This document shows positions 40,464 to 49,419 of a stretch of DNA of 64,000 nt, in pieces. The translations under genes and the position numbers were made by a program. The notes beneath the pieces are model-generated. The model was not told where the DNA came from and made no database searches. It saw nothing but the letters and a program-made list of their open reading frames with translations. Location: the NCBI GenBank assembly GCA_951813855.1, contig OX638380.1:1070876-1134875 (forward strand), written 5' to 3'. The DNA is from an uncultured Verrucomicrobiae bacterium. Lineage in GTDB: Bacteria > Verrucomicrobiota > Verrucomicrobiia > Limisphaerales > AAA164-E04. How positions within the stretch are numbered: the stretch's first letter is position 1; each line of letters starts with the position of its first letter.

Positions 40464-41336
40464 TCAAGTCGAGGATCGGGATTCCCGAGCCGTGGGAGTG
40501 GCTGGTGAGTCGGTAGTGGTGGGAAGATTGACGGGGTGAGACGGCTCGGCAGCGCCGTCGGCCCGATGATGTTCCAAAGCGGTGCGGCACCGATAGCTTT
40601 GGGTGTTGATCTCGAAGATGGTGGCGTGGTGTACGAGTCGATCGACCGCGGCGGCGGCGGTGGCTTGGTCGGGAAAGATTCGATCCCATTGGGCGAAGGG
40701 CAGATTGGCGGTGAGGAGGATGGAGCGTTGTTCGTAGCGATCGGAGATCAGTTCGAAGAGGACGGCGCTTTCTTCCCGATCGCGGTTGACGTAGGCGAAA
40801 TCGTCAAGGATGAGGAGGTGGAATTTATGGAGCCGTGCGAGCAGTCCATCGAGATCGAGATTGCGTTGGGCGACCTGCAGTTTCTGGACGAGGCTGGAGG
40901 TTCCGGTGAAGAGCACCTTGAGGCCCTGGCGCACGAGGGAGAGGCCAATGGCGGAGGCGAGGTGGCTCTTGCCGACGCCGGGGGGCCCGAAGATGAGGAG
41001 GTTGGCTCCCTTGCGGATCCAGCTGTCTTCGGAGGCGAAGGCCTGAACGCGTGCTTGGGGCGGGGATGGGATGAGGCTGAAATCGAAGCCTTCGAGGTTC
41101 TTGCCGGGGAGGAGTTTGGCCTGCCGGGTATGTCGGTCGATGCGTCGGTTGTCCCTTTCGCTCAATTCGAGTTCGGCGAGGGAGAAGAGAAATTTTGACG
41201 CCGGCCAACCCTCCTTGTCGGCGCGTTGAGCCAGGATCCGCCACTCGGCCTCGATGGAGGGCAGTCGCAGCTCGGAGAGCATGAGGGAAAGTCGGTCGGG
41301 ATCGACGGTTTGTGGCGGAGTGGAGCGGATGGTCAT
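40464..41336 (-). CDS. istB: IS21 helper ATPase IstB
   Basis: 290 residues, AAA+ family. Walker A is GPPGVGKSHL and Walker B is LLILDDFAYV, followed by ERSILLTANLPFAQW, characteristic of IstB and related to DnaC. It helps IstA select targets and synapse ends. The start ATG overlaps the istA stop by 4 bp (ATGA), giving translational coupling. The C-terminal 40 residues are Pro/Thr/Ser-rich and longer than in many relatives. Apparently intact. Confidence 0.95.
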   Translation of the reverse strand: MTIRSTPPQTVDPDRLSLMLSELRLPSIEAEWRILAQRADKEGWPASKFLFSLAELELSERDNRRIDRHTRQAKLLPGKNLEGFDFSLIPSPPQARVQAFASEDSWIRKGANLLIFGPPGVGKSHLASAIGLSLVRQGLKVLFTGTSSLVQKLQVAQRNLDLDGLLARLHKFHLLILDDFAYVNRDREESAVLFELISDRYEQRSILLTANLPFAQWDRIFPDQATAAAAVDRLVHHATIFEINTQSYRCRTALEHHRADGAAEPSHPVNLPTTTDSPATPTARESRSST

Positions 41337-42847
41337 GGCGAAAGGCGGTTACCGAGCAGATGGGAGTACTGACCGAGGTTGCCCACGGCGACGTCTTGCC
41401 GAGGAAGGGAAGGCTCCTGGAACGCAAAGCGTGTTCTCAGGGACTCGACATCGGGGAGGGAGCCGGTCCGGAGCGCTTCTTCGATGGCGTCGGCGATTTC
41501 CGCTTCGCAGCCGTTTTCGTGGGCCAAGGCAAGGAACTCGACGGTGAGACGGCACGCTTGTTTTTCGCTCACGGATTCCTTCACTTGATCGAAGAAGTGG
41601 CGATAGGCCTCTCGAGGAAAGAGATCATTGCGGTAGGTCAGACGTGCCAGAGCCATAGGTTTGCGCTTCAGGGACTGGATGACATGCCGATAATCGATGA
41701 CGTTGGGACGGTGAGTCCGATGTCCGCGAGGCAGGGTTTCGATCCTCGTCGCTCCCTGGAAGAGTTCGATCCGGTCATCGAAGATGCGAGCTTTGAGCCG
41801 GTAGCCGATGAGTCGCGAAGGCACTGAGTAGTAAACCTTTCGAATGCGGCAGCCGGCGGTGCTGGTCACCGTGACCATGACCTCTTCGCAGTCGCAAGGA
41901 TGCGACGGCGGCAGCGGGTTCAGCTGGCCCCGTTCGGTCTCGATGTCCTTCGCCACCCTAGCGTTTTCACGAGCGACGATTTCCGCGACGAAGGTTCGGT
42001 AGGCGTCCAGGCACTCGAAATCCCGGGATCCTCGGAGTTCCAGCTCGCCTCGAACCCGGTCCTTGAGATGACGGTGGGCGCTTTCGATGGCGCCGTTTTC
42101 GTGGGCCACGCCCCGGTTGTTGCGAGACGGTTTCATCCCGTAGTGTTCGCACAGGGCCTTGAAGCGTTCGGTCAAGTCCTCCGCTACGTCCCGGGCCAGA
42201 TTGCGGAAGGCAGCGGAGAGACTGTCGGTTCGGAGCTCGTGGGGGACTCCGCCCAGTTCGGCGAAGGCACCCTGAATTCCCTCGGCCAAGGCGGTGAAGG
42301 ACTCGCCGTTAATGACCACGGAGACGTATCGGTAGCACGACCATGGGAGGCGAAAGTGGAAGTACATGTGCCGGAGCGATTCTCCCCGGATGGTGACTTC
42401 CCCGGACTTCAGGTGGGTGAAGTCGGCAATGGCGAAAGTGCCGGCAGGCCTCTTCGTCTGCGGGAACATGACTTCTTTTTCCGCACCGTTTTGGGCTCGC
42501 CACGACCGAATCCGCCGTTCCAGGGTTCGACGGTAGTTCGGCTTAAATTTCGGTTCGGTGTTCAGCAAATCGTGGAACACCGTGATGGGCTTGATGTCGG
42601 GGCATCGCTTCAGAATGGGGACGACCTTGGCTTCGAAGAACGTGGCCAAGGGATCCGGACGAGTGCGCTGGGGGGGCGGAGAATCCTCCGACGGTTGGTT
42701 TTCGGTCTGTTTCCTGACTTTTTCGAGGGTCCGATAGCCCGTTGAGCGATGGATCCCGATGGCGGCGGCGGCGGACGCGACTCCTTGTTTCGGGCGCAAT
42801 TGCATGAACAGTTTCTTCTGTTGAGGTGTGACTCGTCGTTTGGTCAT
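41333..42847 (-). CDS. istA: IS21 transposase IstA
   Basis: I take ATG 42847 (MTKRRVTPQQKK) as start; the frame is open 14 codons further to 42889. About 504 residues. An N-terminal helix-turn-helix (GVASAAAAIGIHRSTGYRTL) is followed by the integrase-like DDE core: TFAIADFTHLKSG (Asp), HELRTDSLSAAF (Asp) and GVAHENGAIESAHR (Glu). A C-terminal Mu-transposase-like beta barrel (VYYSVPSRLIGY) is present. Intact and overlapping istB, so the element could be active. Confidence 0.95.
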   Translation of the reverse strand: MTKRRVTPQQKKLFMQLRPKQGVASAAAAIGIHRSTGYRTLEKVRKQTENQPSEDSPPPQRTRPDPLATFFEAKVVPILKRCPDIKPITVFHDLLNTEPKFKPNYRRTLERRIRSWRAQNGAEKEVMFPQTKRPAGTFAIADFTHLKSGEVTIRGESLRHMYFHFRLPWSCYRYVSVVINGESFTALAEGIQGAFAELGGVPHELRTDSLSAAFRNLARDVAEDLTERFKALCEHYGMKPSRNNRGVAHENGAIESAHRHLKDRVRGELELRGSRDFECLDAYRTFVAEIVARENARVAKDIETERGQLNPLPPSHPCDCEEVMVTVTSTAGCRIRKVYYSVPSRLIGYRLKARIFDDRIELFQGATRIETLPRGHRTHRPNVIDYRHVIQSLKRKPMALARLTYRNDLFPREAYRHFFDQVKESVSEKQACRLTVEFLALAHENGCEAEIADAIEEALRTGSLPDVESLRTRFAFQEPSLPRQDVAVGNLGQYSHLLGNRLSP

Positions 42848-42924
42848 GTTGGTTCTCCGTCCGCACACGTGGTCGTGCCGACGGGCCAACTATCCACCGA
42901 TCAGAAGAACTTGCAGCCTTTCTT

Positions 42925-42987
42925 GGGGCAGGGTTCGGGCCACTTCGGTCGGGCTACGCCCTCCCTTCGTGGCCCGAACCCTGCCCC
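42925..42987. repeat. 19-bp perfect hairpin upstream of istA
   Basis: GGGGCAGGGTTCGGGCCAC (42925-42943) is exactly complementary to 42969-42987, around a 25-nt loop containing CGGTCGGGCTACGCCCTCCC. A second long-stem hairpin with a similar loop lies at 58950-59004. It may attenuate read-through transcription into istA or be an independent palindromic repeat. Confidence 0.75.
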
Positions 42988-43076
42988 CCTGGGGTCCCCC
43001 AGACACCGGGGAATCCTTCCCTCCGATTTGTCGCATTGTAATTGTCGCTGTGTCGCAAAGTAATTGACGCGGAACA

Positions 43077-44046
43077 ATGCGGACACAAGGTCCGGGGCAC
43101 GCATCCTGAATTAGCGAAGGATCAGTTTGGAGCGACGGCTCATCGGATTGGCTCCCGAGTCTATGCTTTGGCGTTGGCCTTGCATTACGATTCGGGAATG
43201 TCATTGCGCCAGACGGAGAAGGTGCTCAACGATTATCTCCAGATCCCCGTGACCCAAAGTGCGATCACCCAGAAGGCTCTGAAGGCGGCGGAGCAAGGGA
43301 AACTTGGCGAACTGGCTCAGGAAATCAAGGCGGAACTGGCTCAAGCGGATATCATTCACACGGACGATACCGGTTGGAAAGTCGGGGGAACCCCCCATTT
43401 TTTGATGACGTTTTGCAACGAGAAGGCGATTTATTATCAAATTGAACGGCATCATCGTGCGGCCGAGGTGGCCCAAGTGATCGATCCTTCGTTTCGGGGA
43501 ATCGTGGTCGTTGACGGTTTTACGAGTTACCAACATCAGAGCTTTGACTCCGTGCCCCAGCAAAGATGCCTGGCTCACCGGCAACGAAATTTGACCGATT
43601 TGGCCGACCGGAAAGCTGGCAAAGGGAAGTGGTTCGCCAATTATACGAAAGATGTCTTTCGACAAGCCATGGAATTGAGGGAGTTGAATCTCGCAGGCCA
43701 TGGGACCGCGAGGGAATTTCAGACGGCAGTGATCGACTTGAAACAAAAGCTCGATCATCATCTGAGACCACGATCCTTGAGTGATCCGGATAATCAAAAG
43801 ATGCTGAATAGCTTGTGGCTCCAGAATCAAAAGGGCCAGTTGCTTCGATTTCTGGACCATCCGAAGCTTGAACCGACCAACAATCGAGCCGAACGGGCTC
43901 TGCGACCGGGCGTCAAGGCTCGGAAGGTTTCCCAGTGCTCGAAAAATCAGAGAGGGGCTCAGAGTCGGGCGGCCATCACTAGCGTCACGGCTACCTCTCG
44001 CCTGAAAAAGGAGTCGGTTTTGGAGACGTTGGCGTCAGCGCTTTAG
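43077..44046 (+). pseudogene. IS66 transposase copy 2, 3' part
   Basis: It resumes at the second copy of the IS21 target duplication and encodes the catalytic domain to the normal C-terminus (ESVLETLASAL). It differs from copy 1 at only a few residues. The frame is intact, so inactivation is due solely to the IS21. Confidence 0.92.
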
Positions 44047-44486
44047 TTCTCGGTTCGATCACCCTCGGTTGATACCGGCTCGGGTCTTATCGTGCTTTCA
44101 GCACTGGTTTTCCGAAATCATGGAGCTTGGGATTATTCCCGTAATTTTGCTGGAACGGCAATCGAATGCCACTCGAAAGCCAACGTTGTTGGTCGAGGAT
44201 ATTTGATCTGAAGCCGCAAGACGATCAACCAAGGACGTCGGATGGAATGAGATCACTCATCTCCTGACAAAAGCGAAATATGAAATCCTTGATCATGGGA
44301 ATGCATCCTTTTCGTCAGATCATTTAGTTCAAAATGGCGTTCAAACCCGCTAATCAATTACATCAGGTGATTTATTTTGCGTTTCGCCCGAGAGATGAAC
44401 GAGATCAGAACGCATCACTCCGAGCTCGATCTAAATCGAGTTTTTTTGAGGTCGCCGGCTAGCGATCCCGGTCAGAATATCGCCGA

Positions 44487-46058
44487 CTAGGTGGGGGCGG
44501 CAGGTTTAGGCACGAAGTCGAGCATCCCATACACGAGTAACTGGTACAGGTGGTTCCAATCCTTGAGACGATGCATGCGAAGATGGCATCTGATTTCCAC
44601 CCAGACTTCCTGGAGCGATCCGATCATCTGAGGCGCCCGTTTAAAGAGAGAACAGGCGATCAGTTCCATTTGATCTACCAGCACCGCCAGCATCATCAAA
44701 AACAGAAAAACCGTGGCGAGATGTTCTTTTCCGTGGCCATAATTGTGCTCCAACTGGTACCCGCGATTTTTCAAACTATTAAACGTATCCTCGATTTGCC
44801 ACCGGCGGCGACCGGCCCGCGCTATTTTTTGAACGTTGGAGTCATTGATTTCCCAATCCGTGACCCAAGAAAGAATCGCCGGCTTTTCACCCGGAGCTTG
44901 GATTTCGCACCATAAAAAATTAATTTTAAGATCGGGATTAGCTTGGTTCAGCGGCTGTTGATTCACCCAGATGTACGTATACTTGACGCCAGCCTTGTCC
45001 CAACATACGAGCCGATGGGATTCACCGGTCTCATCCGCTTTCACAAATAGCTCGAACAAATGTTCGTGATTGCTTGGTCTGGCGACGATGATAAAGGACA
45101 TTCGATACCGTTTCAGGAGCTTGATAAACGGGGCGTTGGAATGAAGCCCATCGGCCAATACGACGATCTTCAGGCGGGGATGTTCCCGATGAAGCCTGGT
45201 GACCAGCCGCCGGATGGCTCGGCTCTCGCAATCGTTGATGAGCCATTTATTGGTGTTTTCCCATCGGTAACGGTCAATATACCGGCATGGAAAGTCGGTG
45301 AGTTCCTCGTCTTCCGGGCCCACCTCCGGGTCGGCTTCCGAGCCGATTAATTGCTTGCTGACCGGCTCCGGTGCCAGCGGAATAACCTCCGGCTGGTCCG
45401 GATGAACCACGGCGGCTCCCACGGCTTGATGGTAATAGGTGATCGCACCGTTCTCGGGTTGTTTTTGACAGCAGTGTTCACAGTGAAGATGGTTGGAAGA
45501 GAAAACACCGGTGCCGTCGATCGACACGAGATAGTGCTTATCTTCCCACCAATATCGCTTCAACACTCCGTTTCGTTGTAACATCCGAAACAGTTCCAGG
45601 AACGCGGATCGAAGATGAATGGGATTGATCCGATCCAGGAATTTGCGTAATCCCGAATCAGAAGGCACTCGTTTGATGCGATACAGTTGGCGTAAGTTAG
45701 CCCGGGTTCTTCGGCTCGTCACCTTTCGTTTCCGACCTCGAGTGGCTTCGTCAAAGCCCAGTAACGAGGAAAATTTCTGCTGCAACGCCGCAAACGCGCT
45801 CATCAAATGATCGGTGACCTCGAACCTGCTTTTGCGGCAGGGGCGGGGAACGAGGCGAAAACACCCCCAAATCCTCCCAATGATATTGGGTTTGAGTAAC
45901 TTTTTGCGGAATTTCACCAGGGAAAACCTTTCGTTGAATGGTTGTGAGAATCGGCTGGTTCCACGACGGATCAGGCCGGTCGGCACGCCGAACGGAATCA
46001 AAACATGGGACGGACACTGAGACCCCGGCAGATCGCAGCCTCCTGAGTTCGAGAACAA
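44487..46058 (-). CDS. IS4-family DDE transposase, copy 2
   Basis: The frame is 523 codons long, but the likely start is GTG 45917 (VKFRKKLLKPN), giving 476 residues; the upstream part is not family-like. DDE residues lie in YLVSIDGTGVF, KIVVLADGLHSN and RRRWQIEDTFNSLKNRGYQLEHNYGHG (shown in two parts: RRRWQIEDTFNSL and HNYGHG). It is related to 11190-12512 but clearly diverged, with an acidic insertion (GPEDEELTDF) before the second Asp. Intact, although the element around it is interrupted between gene and left end. Confidence 0.87.
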   Translation of the reverse strand: MFSNSGGCDLPGSQCPSHVLIPFGVPTGLIRRGTSRFSQPFNERFSLVKFRKKLLKPNIIGRIWGCFRLVPRPCRKSRFEVTDHLMSAFAALQQKFSSLLGFDEATRGRKRKVTSRRTRANLRQLYRIKRVPSDSGLRKFLDRINPIHLRSAFLELFRMLQRNGVLKRYWWEDKHYLVSIDGTGVFSSNHLHCEHCCQKQPENGAITYYHQAVGAAVVHPDQPEVIPLAPEPVSKQLIGSEADPEVGPEDEELTDFPCRYIDRYRWENTNKWLINDCESRAIRRLVTRLHREHPRLKIVVLADGLHSNAPFIKLLKRYRMSFIIVARPSNHEHLFELFVKADETGESHRLVCWDKAGVKYTYIWVNQQPLNQANPDLKINFLWCEIQAPGEKPAILSWVTDWEINDSNVQKIARAGRRRWQIEDTFNSLKNRGYQLEHNYGHGKEHLATVFLFLMMLAVLVDQMELIACSLFKRAPQMIGSLQEVWVEIRCHLRMHRLKDWNHLYQLLVYGMLDFVPKPAAPT

Positions 46059-46327
46059 CTCGAGATCCTCTCGGTTGGCTTTTCTGGCCGGAAAATACGT
46101 CGGGAGAACGGGTTACGACGAAATTCGGCACCCGATCCAGGGCCAAAAAGCGTCAAATCACGTTTTGGTCAGGAAAAGATACGAAAAAACAGCGATTACA
46201 ACGAAACCACCATTAATGTAGCATAGTTTTGGAAGAAATGTTGAAAATATTTAAAGAAATCAGCGCGAAAACCCGATTGAGAAAACCCTTGTTTTTACTG
46301 GATTTTCTTCTTCAGTGGGAATTGCTG

Positions 46328-46422
46328 ACCAATGGCTATTGCCTCGGATGCTAGCCAATGACGATTAGTCAATTCTTGGAAGATGGGTTCCAAGCTCAGA
46401 TATTTTTTTCTGATAACGGCAA
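46328..46422 (-). pseudogene. 5' part of the split ISAzo13 transposase
   Basis: It reads from TTG 46422 and matches the first 30 codons of the copy at 51672. It ends at the IS4 target duplication and has one A fewer in the poly-A run (7 instead of 8) after codon 4, so it is also frameshifted. Confidence 0.8.
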
Positions 46423-46680
46423 CCTGATCGCTCACGCTTAATCATACCATACATATTTCATTTTTTCAACTTTTAAAAGTAATTAATTCCAATGCATTGA
46501 TTGCCAGAGGATTGAAAACTAAAGATTTCCGTCATCAAGCCTCCCCAAAACCATAGAATCGACCTAAATGGGTTGATAACTTCCAGCTCTAAATAAACCA
46601 TCAAAATCAGTTATTAAATCACCAGAGAGATTATCCGTCAATCGACATGTCAAAATGAAATTCTGACAATAGATTTAATC

Positions 46681-48642
46681 GTAATTGATTAGCGGGTTAA
46701 AATGGGGTTTTTTCAAGGAATTTCGAGGTTCGACTTGACTTTTTTTTAAATGAGGCTATAATAGGCAACATGCCGGGGATTGATCCTCATCGACTGCACG
46801 AAGCGGATCCAGCGGAATTGGTTAAGGCTCTTGAGCTTGCGATGCAGCGCGTGGAGACGCTGGAAGAGAAAAATCAGAAATTGCAGCAACAGAATCAGAA
46901 ATTACGGAACGATTCGGAAATTGCGGCAATTGATCCGAGATTGGCAACAACAGATCGGCTCCTGTGGTTGCCAAACTGATCCCGCATCGCTCTCGGCAGA
47001 TTTCGAGATTGCCGACCAATTGAAACAAGAAAACCAGGATTTGCGGCAACAACTGGAAACGTCAGAGAGAGAAAACCATCGTTCGGCTACCCCTTTTTCC
47101 AAGGGCAAACGCAAAGAAAACCCCCAAAAGCCCGGTCACAAACCGGGGCAAGGAAAGTTTCGCCATAAACCAGCGCCGGAGCCCCGAGAACCGGATGAAA
47201 TCCAAGAGTTTCAGGCTTCCCTGGATACCGAGGCCTGTCCGAAGTGCGGGGCGAAACTTGAGCGACAAGCCTCGGAAACCGCGACGACGATTGATCTGCC
47301 CCGACTCATTGGCCGAGTGATCAAATACTTTTCGATTGAGGTCGCGGAGTGCACGGGATGCGGACACAAGGTCCGGGGCACGCATCCTGAATTAGCGAAG
47401 GATCAGTTTGGAGCGACGGCTCATCGGATTGGCTCCCGAGTCGATGCTTTGGCGTTGGCCTTGCATTACGATTCGGGAATGTCATTGCGCCAGACGGAGA
47501 AGGTGCTCAACGATTATCTCCAGATCCCCGTGACCCAAAGTGCGATCACCCAGAAGGCTCTGAAGGCGGCGGAGCAAGGGAAACTTGGCGAACTGGCTCA
47601 GGAAATCAAGGCGGAACTGGCTCAAGCGGATATCATTCACACGGACGATACCGGTTGGAAAGTCGGGGGAACCCCCCATTTTTTGATGACGTTTTGCAAC
47701 GAGAAGGCGATTTATTATCAAATTGAACGGCATCATCGTGCGGCCGAGGTGGCCCAAGTGATCGATCCTTCGTTTCGGGGAATCGTGGTCGTTGACGGTT
47801 TTACGAGTTACCAACATCAGAGCTTTGATTCCGTGCCCCAGCAAAGATGCCTGGCTCACCGGCAACGAAATTTGACCGATTTGGCCGACCGGAAAGCTGG
47901 CAAAGGGAGGTGGTTCGCCAATTATACGAAAGATGTCTTTCGACAAGCCATGGAATTGAGGGAGTTGAATCTCGCAGGCCATGGGACCGCGAAGGAATTT
48001 CAGACGGCAGTGATCGACTTGAAACAAAAGTTCGATCATCATCTGAGACCACGATCCTTGAGTGATCCGGATAATCAAAAGATGCTGAATAGCTTGTGGC
48101 TCCAGAATCAAAAGGGCCAGTTGCTTCGATTTCTGGACCATCCCAAGCTTGAACCGACCAACAATCGAGCCGAACGGGCTCTGCGACCGGGCGTCAAGGC
48201 TCGGAAGGTTTCCCAGTGCTCGAAAAATCAGAGAGGGGCTCAGAGTCGGGCGGCCATCACTAGCGTCACGGCTACCTCTCGCCTGAAAAAGGAGTCGGTT
48301 TTGGAGACGTTGGCGTCAGCGCTTTAGTTCTCGGTTCGATCACCCTCGGTTGATACCGGCTCGGGTCTTATCGTGCTTTCAGCACTGGTTTTCCGAAATC
48401 ATGGAGCTTGGGATTATTCCCGTAATTTTGCTGGAACGGCAATCGAATGCCACTCGAAAGCCAACGTTGTTGGTCGAGGATATTTGATCTGAAGCCGCAA
48501 GACGATCAACCAAGGACGTCGGATGGAATGAGATCACTCATCTCCTGACAAAAGCGAAATATGAAATCCTTGATCATGGGAATGCATCCTTTTCGTCAGA
48601 TCGTTTAGTTCAAAATGGCGTTCAAACCCGCTAATCAATTAC
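46681..48642 (+). mobile_element. IS66-family element, copy 3, in the leader of the ISAzo13-like element
   Basis: The termini are identical to copies 1 and 2. Target duplication ATTTAATC is present at 46673-46680 and 48643-48650. The uninterrupted target sequence exists at about 51405-51480 in the other ISAzo13-like copy, which proves the insertion. 1962 bp, two bases shorter than copy 1, matching a 2-bp deletion in its transposase gene. Confidence 0.95.
46770..48327 (+). pseudogene. IS66 transposase copy 3, frameshifted
   Basis: The start and first 47 codons match copy 1. Around 46911 the sequence reads AACGATTCGG where copy 2 has AACGTTATTCGG: two bases are missing and the frame shifts. 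The remainder (to ETLASAL) is intact in the new frame. The product would stop after 69 codons, so the element depends on transposase from copy 1. Confidence 0.92.
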
Positions 48643-48770
48643 ATTTAATCATTTGAACAAGTATGTTATTAATGCGAGTGCCCTTACGCAATCTATAACA
48701 AACATAAACTCAAGATTACAACCAAGCTAAAACAACAAATTAATTTTATTAAAAAATATGGGATGATATA

Positions 48771-48926
48771 CTAGGGTTGACAGCCTTGATTCTTTCTAGT
48801 AGATCGGGGCTTGTCTTTTTTCGCGGGCCTGTAGCGCAGCACGGCGGCGGCTACCTGACGGGGCATTGCGCCCTTGTAGTCTGCCGGAAACGGCGGGATT
48901 CTCTGCCTAGTTTTCTTCTTGGTCAT
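48771..48926 (-). CDS. 51-aa basic protein downstream of the Eco29kI-type gene
   Basis: ATG 48926 gives MTKKKTRQRIPPFPADYKGA followed by MPRQVAAAVLRYRP and a Lys/Arg-rich tail. A truncated homologue (MTKKQDKK) follows the other Eco29kI-type remnant at 9461, so the pairing is conserved between two loci. Family unknown; a small accessory or immunity-like role is speculation. This copy is unbroken, although its upstream partner is dead. Confidence 0.55.
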   Translation of the reverse strand: MTKKKTRQRIPPFPADYKGAMPRQVAAAVLRYRPAKKDKPRSTRKNQGCQP

Positions 48927-49311
48927 ACTCCCTCCTATGCCGAATGACGACAGCCTGTATGTCGGCGGTACTGTCTGTGCCGTCCTGACAGTGAACGGCC
49001 CACGGCCTGCCAAGATGCAGCGCGTCCCAACGTGAACGGCGCTAGTTGCGCCGCGTCCCCCCTGATTGTGCTGCTCGAATCCGTTAACAACCACGTTCCA
49101 GATAGGGCGGTGTTCGGAGATTAAGACCGGTTCGGTAAGTCCTGTCCAAATCGGATCAAGCACTAACCACCGGCAGCGGAAGTCGACAAGGTCTAGGTTC
49201 TTGGCATTGCTCACCGATCCGTCATGTTCAGCAAGCCGCCGATACAGTGCCGATTTCAGGGCTGCACGGCCTTGCCGCTTTCCCGGCAGGCCAGCCTTGC
49301 CCATATATTAG
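48927..49311 (-). pseudogene. Eco29kI-family restriction endonuclease copy 2, C-terminal part
   Basis: It encodes ALYRRLAEHDGSV, NLDLVDFRCRWLVLD, and PIWNVVVNGFEQHNQG. After a run of six G it continues in another frame (TRRN-stop-RRSRWDALHLGRPWA), so it has a frameshift and a nonsense codon. These match R.Eco29kI motifs in order. The upstream end coincides with the IS1634 terminus at 49312, and the N-terminal part lies at 53013-53169. Joined across the TTAG duplication, the two reconstruct the order of the family fold, apart from a 1-nt loss near the junction. Confidence 0.83.
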
Positions 49312-49419
49312 CCCAAGTTTGTCAGTCTGGTCTAGAAAATGCGTTTTTCCCAAGGAATTCGATCATTTTAAAAATCGTAGGGCATTACATTTCCATCATT
49401 TTGTGATTTAAGCCTAAGG

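Larger units (their letters stand above)
39992..43076 (-). mobile_element. IS21-family insertion sequence with ATGCGG target duplication
   Basis: Flanked by ATGCGG at 39986-39991 and 43077-43082, inside an IS66 transposase gene whose frame is restored when it is removed. Each end carries two copies of a repeated block (CGACAATTACAATGCGACAC at the left, its complement at the right), the multiple terminal repeats typical of IS21. It contains istA and istB. 40060-40463, downstream of istB, is non-coding. A long hairpin at 42925-42987 precedes istA. Confidence 0.92.
39307..44361 (+). mobile_element. IS66-family element, copy 2, interrupted by IS21
   Basis: It has the same 18-bp termini as copies 1 and 3. 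Target duplication ATCAGGTG is present at 39299-39306 and 44362-44369. Without the IS21 (3085 bp plus a 6-bp duplication) it is 1964 bp, exactly the size of copy 1. It lies inside the IS4-family element copy 2. Confidence 0.93.
39175..46327 (-). mobile_element. IS4-family insertion sequence, copy 2, carrying nested elements
   Basis: The ends are CAGCAATTCCCACCGAAG (from 39175) and, inward from 46327, CAGCAATTCCCACTGAAG (17 of 18 identical). ACCAATGGC is duplicated at 39166-39174 and 46328-46336. Its own DNA is about 2.1 kb: 39175-39306 and 44370-46327, including the transposase at 44487-46058. The rest is an IS66 copy with an IS21 inside it. The termini resemble those of copy 1 at 10940-12746, consistent with the related transposases. 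Confidence 0.9.
38012..48683 (-). mobile_element. ISAzo13-like element A/C, split by later insertions
   Basis: The 3' end lies at 38012 (GGGTTCTCGCATAATTAAAC reading right) and the 5' end at 48683 (reading leftward GGGCACTCGCATTAATAAC). These are the same two termini as the complete copy at 51381-52921, and the element is flanked by TTA at 38009-38011 and 48684-48686. Its two parts (38012-39174 and 46328-48683) are separated by an IS4-family element with a 9-bp duplication of ACCAATGGC. The 5' part also carries an IS66 copy. Removing the insertions leaves about 1.55 kb, the size of the intact copy. Confidence 0.85.
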
